Shown: positions 60,931 through 64,000 of the stretch, piece after piece
Layout of the letters: each line of letters opens with the position of its first letter
How positions within the stretch are numbered: the first letter of the stretch is position 1
Assembly: GCF_001468265.1 (NCBI RefSeq)
Contig: NZ_LNRZ01000001.1
Span: 124,001-188,000 of the forward strand
Source: Sphingopyxis sp. H050
GTDB lineage: Bacteria > Pseudomonadota > Alphaproteobacteria > Sphingomonadales > Sphingomonadaceae
DNA: 64,000 nt
Reading direction: 5' to 3'
Notes under the pieces: generated by a model
Told to the model about the DNA's origin: nothing
The model's database searches: none
Seen by the model: the letters and a program-made list of their open reading frames with translations, nothing else
Translations under genes and position numbers: made by a program

Positions 60931-61793
60931 CGGCCCACCAGACTATCGGCGAGCCGGTCTTTCCGGCCGAAACGCTCGCGAGGATCGACAGCCTCTATCC
61001 GTCGCAGGCGGGGTTGCTGCACCATCGCCTGCGCGATCATCCCCTGTTGTCGCTCGAAGCGCTGGCGGCGCTCGGCGAAGGAATGCCCGCGGGGCAGGTC
61101 GAGTATAATCCGGGCGATGTGCCGATCGGGATCAAGCCCGAGGACGTCCCCTCGAACGGGCTGTCGATCGGCGAGACGATCCGCACGATCGACAGCAACC
61201 GCAGCTGGGCGGTGCTCAAGAATATCGAGACCGTCCCTAACTATCGCACGCTGCTGATGGACCTGCTCGGCGAGCTGAAATCGGTCGTCGAACCGCGGAC
61301 GGGCGCGATGCTGACCCCGCAGGGCTTCATCTTCATCTCCTCGCCGGGGTCGATCACGCCCTTCCACTTCGATCCCGAGCACAATATCCTGCTCCAGCTG
61401 CGCGGGACCAAGGTGATGAACGTCTGGCCGGCAGGCGACGAACGTTTCGCGCACCGGATCGAGCATGAGCGCTATCACACCGGTGGCCACCGCAACCTGC
61501 CGTGGGACGAGGCCTATCGCGACGGCGCGCAGCAGGTGCCGCTGGCACCCGGCGATGCGGTGCTGGTGCCCGTGATGGCGCCGCACTTCGTCGCCAATGG
61601 CGATGCGCCGTCGATCTCACTGTCGATCACGTGGCGCAGCGAATGGAGCTATCGCGAGTCCGAGGCGCATGCCGCCAACGCGGCGCTCCGCCGCCTGGGT
61701 CTCGACCCGCAAATGCCGCCCCGCTGGCCGAGCTACGCATGGGCGAAGACCGTCGGCTGGCGGATCGCGCGAAAGCTGCGCCTTGTAAGCTAA
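60927..61793 (+). CDS. Cupin/JmjC-like oxygenase-type protein
   Basis: This 288-residue protein has a jelly-roll core: a metal-site HxD in TPFHFDPEHN (about residue 146-150) and a distal His in VMAPHFVANGD, with IEHERYHTGGHRN between. These match cupin_8/JmjC-type Fe(II)/2-oxoglutarate enzymes. Members often hydroxylate proteins or small molecules, and some are annotated as regulators. It is coupled to the preceding acetyltransferase gene (ATGA), placing it in the XrtA operon, perhaps for hydroxylation of the polymer or a precursor (inference). Confidence 0.83.
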   Translation: MTAHQTIGEPVFPAETLARIDSLYPSQAGLLHHRLRDHPLLSLEALAALGEGMPAGQVEYNPGDVPIGIKPEDVPSNGLSIGETIRTIDSNRSWAVLKNIETVPNYRTLLMDLLGELKSVVEPRTGAMLTPQGFIFISSPGSITPFHFDPEHNILLQLRGTKVMNVWPAGDERFAHRIEHERYHTGGHRNLPWDEAYRDGAQQVPLAPGDAVLVPVMAPHFVANGDAPSISLSITWRSEWSYRESEAHAANAALRRLGLDPQMPPRWPSYAWAKTVGWRIARKLRLVS

Positions 61794-61853
61794 GCCGGCA
61801 TTGCGCTGCCGCGTCAGTCGCTTATGCTCCCACCATCGAAACCGGGGTGGGCG

Positions 61854-63791
61854 ATGAAAAGATTTGGAGGCATGCTGCTCGCAGCAGCGATGGGTTTGGC
61901 CGCGCATGTGGCGCACGCGTCCGACGAGCCGCGGCAGGCGCGCCCGGCGCTTATCCCGACCGAGGAACTGTCACGGCTTCCAGACATTGCGAATGCAATG
62001 CTCTCCCCGGACGGGACGTCGGTGGCTTTTCTCGGCCGCGTCAAAGGGCGGCAGGTCATCGCCTATCGTCCGATCGATCAGGAAACGCTGTCGCGTGTCG
62101 ACCTGCCCGAAAAGGTCGATTTCCGATGGATGCGCTGGGCAGGGAACGACAAGCTGTTGATCAGCGTCGGGCGCGGTATGTCTTTTATGGGGATCGAGAT
62201 CAGCCAGTCGGCGCTGATCCTCCACGAGTTTGCCACGAAGTCGAACAGGCTGATCGGCGAGGGCAATCGCGGCCTCGAGGGCGACGATGTGCTCTTTGTC
62301 GATCCCGAAGGCCACTATCTTCTGCTCTCGATGCAGGCCGACTCTGTCTCCTATCCATCGGTGTTCCGCGTTTCGTTGTCCGACGGCCAGATGACGGAAG
62401 TGGTGAAGCGCCGCGCGCCGGTGATGGAATGGTTCGCCGACGACGCCGGGGTCGTCCGCGCCGGTTTCGGCTATGACGGCGGCAAGTTCAAATTCTTCTA
62501 TCGAAGCACCGAGGCCGAAAAATTCGAAATGATCGCGGCGCTCCGCCCGGGCGACGAAAATGTCGACTTCGAAATTGCCAAGATCGGGGCCGGATCGGAC
62601 GAAGGCTATGTGCTTAGCGACAAGCAGACCGGGCGGCAGGCGCTCTATCGCTTCAACTATCGCACGCGCCAGATCGGCGAGTTGGTGTATGGTAGCGACA
62701 ATTACGATATCGACCGCTATTGGCTGAATGCTGACGGCACCGCGCTTGAGGGCGTCGCCTACACCGACGACCGCGAAAGGGTCGAATGGTTCGACACCGC
62801 GAACAGGAAGCTGCAAAGCCAGATCGATCAGGCGATCCCCGGCCGACAGGCGTGGGTGACCTCGCGCAGCCGCGACGGCAAGCTGATGCTGATCTTCGCC
62901 ACCGCGCCCGACGAGCCTGGGGTCTTTTATCTGCTCGACCGGAAGAAAGGCGAAATGTCACCGATCGCGTCGATGCAGCAAAGCCTCGATCCCGATCGCC
63001 TCGCGCCGACCAAAGCTGTGCGCTATCAGGCGCGCGACGGACTGACGATCCCGGCCTATCTGACGCTCCCCAAGGGGCGCGAGGCGAAGAAGCTGCCGCT
63101 GATCATCTATCCCCACGGCGGTCCCTACGGCGTTCGCGACAAGCTGGCTTATGACGCGGATATCCAGTTTCTGGCAAATCGCGGCTATGCGGTGCTGCAA
63201 CCCAATTACCGGGGGTCTGGCGGTTATGGAACGGTGTTCGGCGACGCGGGCATCGGACAGATCGGGCGCAAGATGCAGGACGATCTCGACGACGGCATGG
63301 ATTGGCTGGTCAAGGACGGAATTGTGGACAGCGGCCGCGTGTGCGTGATCGGTGCATCCTACGGCGGCTATGCGGCGCTGTGGGCTGTTATCCGCAACCC
63401 CGAACGCTATCGCTGCGCAGCGAGCTTCGCGGGCGTCAGCGACCTCAAGTCGATCCTCCGATACAATCGCCGCTTCCTGACCCAGAAGGCGGGCAGGCGG
63501 TGGCAGGAGCGCGTGCGGGGCGACAGCGACTTCGATCTGGAAACAGTGTCGCCGACGCAGCAGGCCGTGCGGCTCGATCGCCCTGTGCTCATCGCGCATG
63601 GCGAGGACGACAGCATCGTCCCGGTCATGCAGTCGAAGAGTTTGGTCGCGGCGCTGAAGGCGGCCGGAAAGAAGAATTTCGAATATATCGCGTACCCGAA
63701 AGAGGGGCACGGCTTTTCCGATCCGGCGAACCGAAAGGACTGGTTCGACCGGCTCGATGCGTTCCTCGCCAAGCATAATCCGGCCGAATGA
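61854..63791 (+). CDS. S9 (prolyl oligopeptidase-like) family peptidase, secreted
   Basis: This 645-residue protein has a signal peptide (MKRFGGMLLAAAMGLAAH.., cleavage near AHA, residue 22), then a beta-propeller (about residues 40-380). The C-terminal alpha/beta hydrolase domain has Ser502 in GASYGGYAA, Asp in HGEDDSIVP and His in KEGHGF. It resembles dipeptidyl/acylaminoacyl peptidases of the periplasm. ATG 61854 is preferred because it begins the signal peptide; an upstream in-frame ATG at 61824 would place charged residues before it. It follows the cupin gene by 60 bp and may be independent of the XrtA operon. Confidence 0.9.
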   Translation: MKRFGGMLLAAAMGLAAHVAHASDEPRQARPALIPTEELSRLPDIANAMLSPDGTSVAFLGRVKGRQVIAYRPIDQETLSRVDLPEKVDFRWMRWAGNDKLLISVGRGMSFMGIEISQSALILHEFATKSNRLIGEGNRGLEGDDVLFVDPEGHYLLLSMQADSVSYPSVFRVSLSDGQMTEVVKRRAPVMEWFADDAGVVRAGFGYDGGKFKFFYRSTEAEKFEMIAALRPGDENVDFEIAKIGAGSDEGYVLSDKQTGRQALYRFNYRTRQIGELVYGSDNYDIDRYWLNADGTALEGVAYTDDRERVEWFDTANRKLQSQIDQAIPGRQAWVTSRSRDGKLMLIFATAPDEPGVFYLLDRKKGEMSPIASMQQSLDPDRLAPTKAVRYQARDGLTIPAYLTLPKGREAKKLPLIIYPHGGPYGVRDKLAYDADIQFLANRGYAVLQPNYRGSGGYGTVFGDAGIGQIGRKMQDDLDDGMDWLVKDGIVDSGRVCVIGASYGGYAALWAVIRNPERYRCAASFAGVSDLKSILRYNRRFLTQKAGRRWQERVRGDSDFDLETVSPTQQAVRLDRPVLIAHGEDDSIVPVMQSKSLVAALKAAGKKNFEYIAYPKEGHGFSDPANRKDWFDRLDAFLAKHNPAE

Positions 63792-63863
63792 CAGATTGCT
63801 TTCAATTGGGAAGAATTGCGGTTATGGGCGCGCATCCGAATATTTCGAGCCCATAGAGGATTG

Positions 63864-64000
63864 ATGGCGAAAGAAGAACTTCTGGAAATGCGCGGCCAGG
63901 TGGTCGAACTGCTCCCCAACGCGATGTTCCGCGTGAAGCTGGAAAACGACCACGAGATTCTGGGCCACACGGCCGGCAAGATGCGCAAGAACCGCATCCG
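63864..64000 (+). CDS. infA: Translation initiation factor IF-1, N-terminal part (3' end outside window)
   Basis: The first 45 residues of the 72-residue IF-1 are present: [20 protein letters not shown], then [20 protein letters not shown]. This is the S1/OB-fold protein that binds the 30S A site during initiation. AGAGGA lies 5-10 nt upstream of ATG 63864. The gene continues past the right edge. Confidence 0.96.
   Translation, partial: MAKEELLEMRGQVVELLPNAMFRVKLENDHEILGHTAGKMRKNRI

Noticed and set aside
63407..63997. A 196-codon minus-strand frame at the right edge
   Set aside because: It is antisense to the S9 peptidase C-terminus and to infA, both firmly identified.

Overview
The window is high-G+C DNA (about two thirds G+C by eye) with gene content and order typical of an alphaproteobacterium of the family Sphingomonadaceae, most likely Sphingopyxis or a close relative. 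This rests on the rpsB-tsf-pyrH-frr-uppS-cdsA-dxr-rseP-bamA-skp-fabZ block without lpx genes, the XrtA exosortase locus, and dense small palindromic repeats of the kind scattered through sphingomonad genomes. The genus assignment is inference. There are no rRNA or tRNA genes, insertion sequences, prophage or CRISPR arrays.

Layout. 1-7.7 kb: the 3' part of an M16 peptidase gene, a CPA2 cation/proton antiporter, NADP isocitrate dehydrogenase, the psd-pssA phospholipid pair, and a small membrane protein with a LexA-type box upstream. 8.0-19.7 kb: translation and envelope genes (rpsB, tsf, pyrH, frr, uppS, cdsA, dxr, rseP, bamA, skp, fabZ, rpmE). 19.7-31.5 kb: glycerol kinase, a DEAD-box RNA helicase with a structured leader, an MFS transporter with an extracytoplasmic insertion, two alpha/beta hydrolases, and an arginine-succinyltransferase-pathway group (astB, astA, an M20 peptidase, a spermidine-synthase-like protein). 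31.6-40.6 kb: malate synthase G, a lower-G+C gene of unknown function, a GMC oxidoreductase, a TrhO-like rhodanese, a secreted caspase-like protein and thioredoxin reductase.

40.8-61.8 kb: a large XrtA (exosortase A)/PEP-CTERM exopolysaccharide locus. One arm runs leftward (acetyltransferase, acyl carrier protein, hydrolases 2 and 1). A divergent arm runs rightward: acyl-AMP ligase, PLP decarboxylase, export lipoprotein, chain-length determinant, tyrosine autokinase, outer-membrane barrel, ATPase, polysaccharide deacetylase, FemAB transferase, glycosyltransferase, XrtA-EpsI fusion, amidotransferase, acetyltransferase and cupin-like protein. Many of these genes overlap by 1-8 nt and look translationally coupled. 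The locus probably makes, modifies and exports a polysaccharide and processes PEP-CTERM proteins; no PEP-CTERM substrate is encoded here. The window ends with a secreted S9 peptidase and the start of infA.

Most longer intergenic gaps hold one of four small repeat families, here called A to D. One family C copy lies in frame inside a coding sequence. Two family B copies share a perfect 66-nt inverted identity 8.6 kb apart. Promoter calls are made by eye and are tentative.
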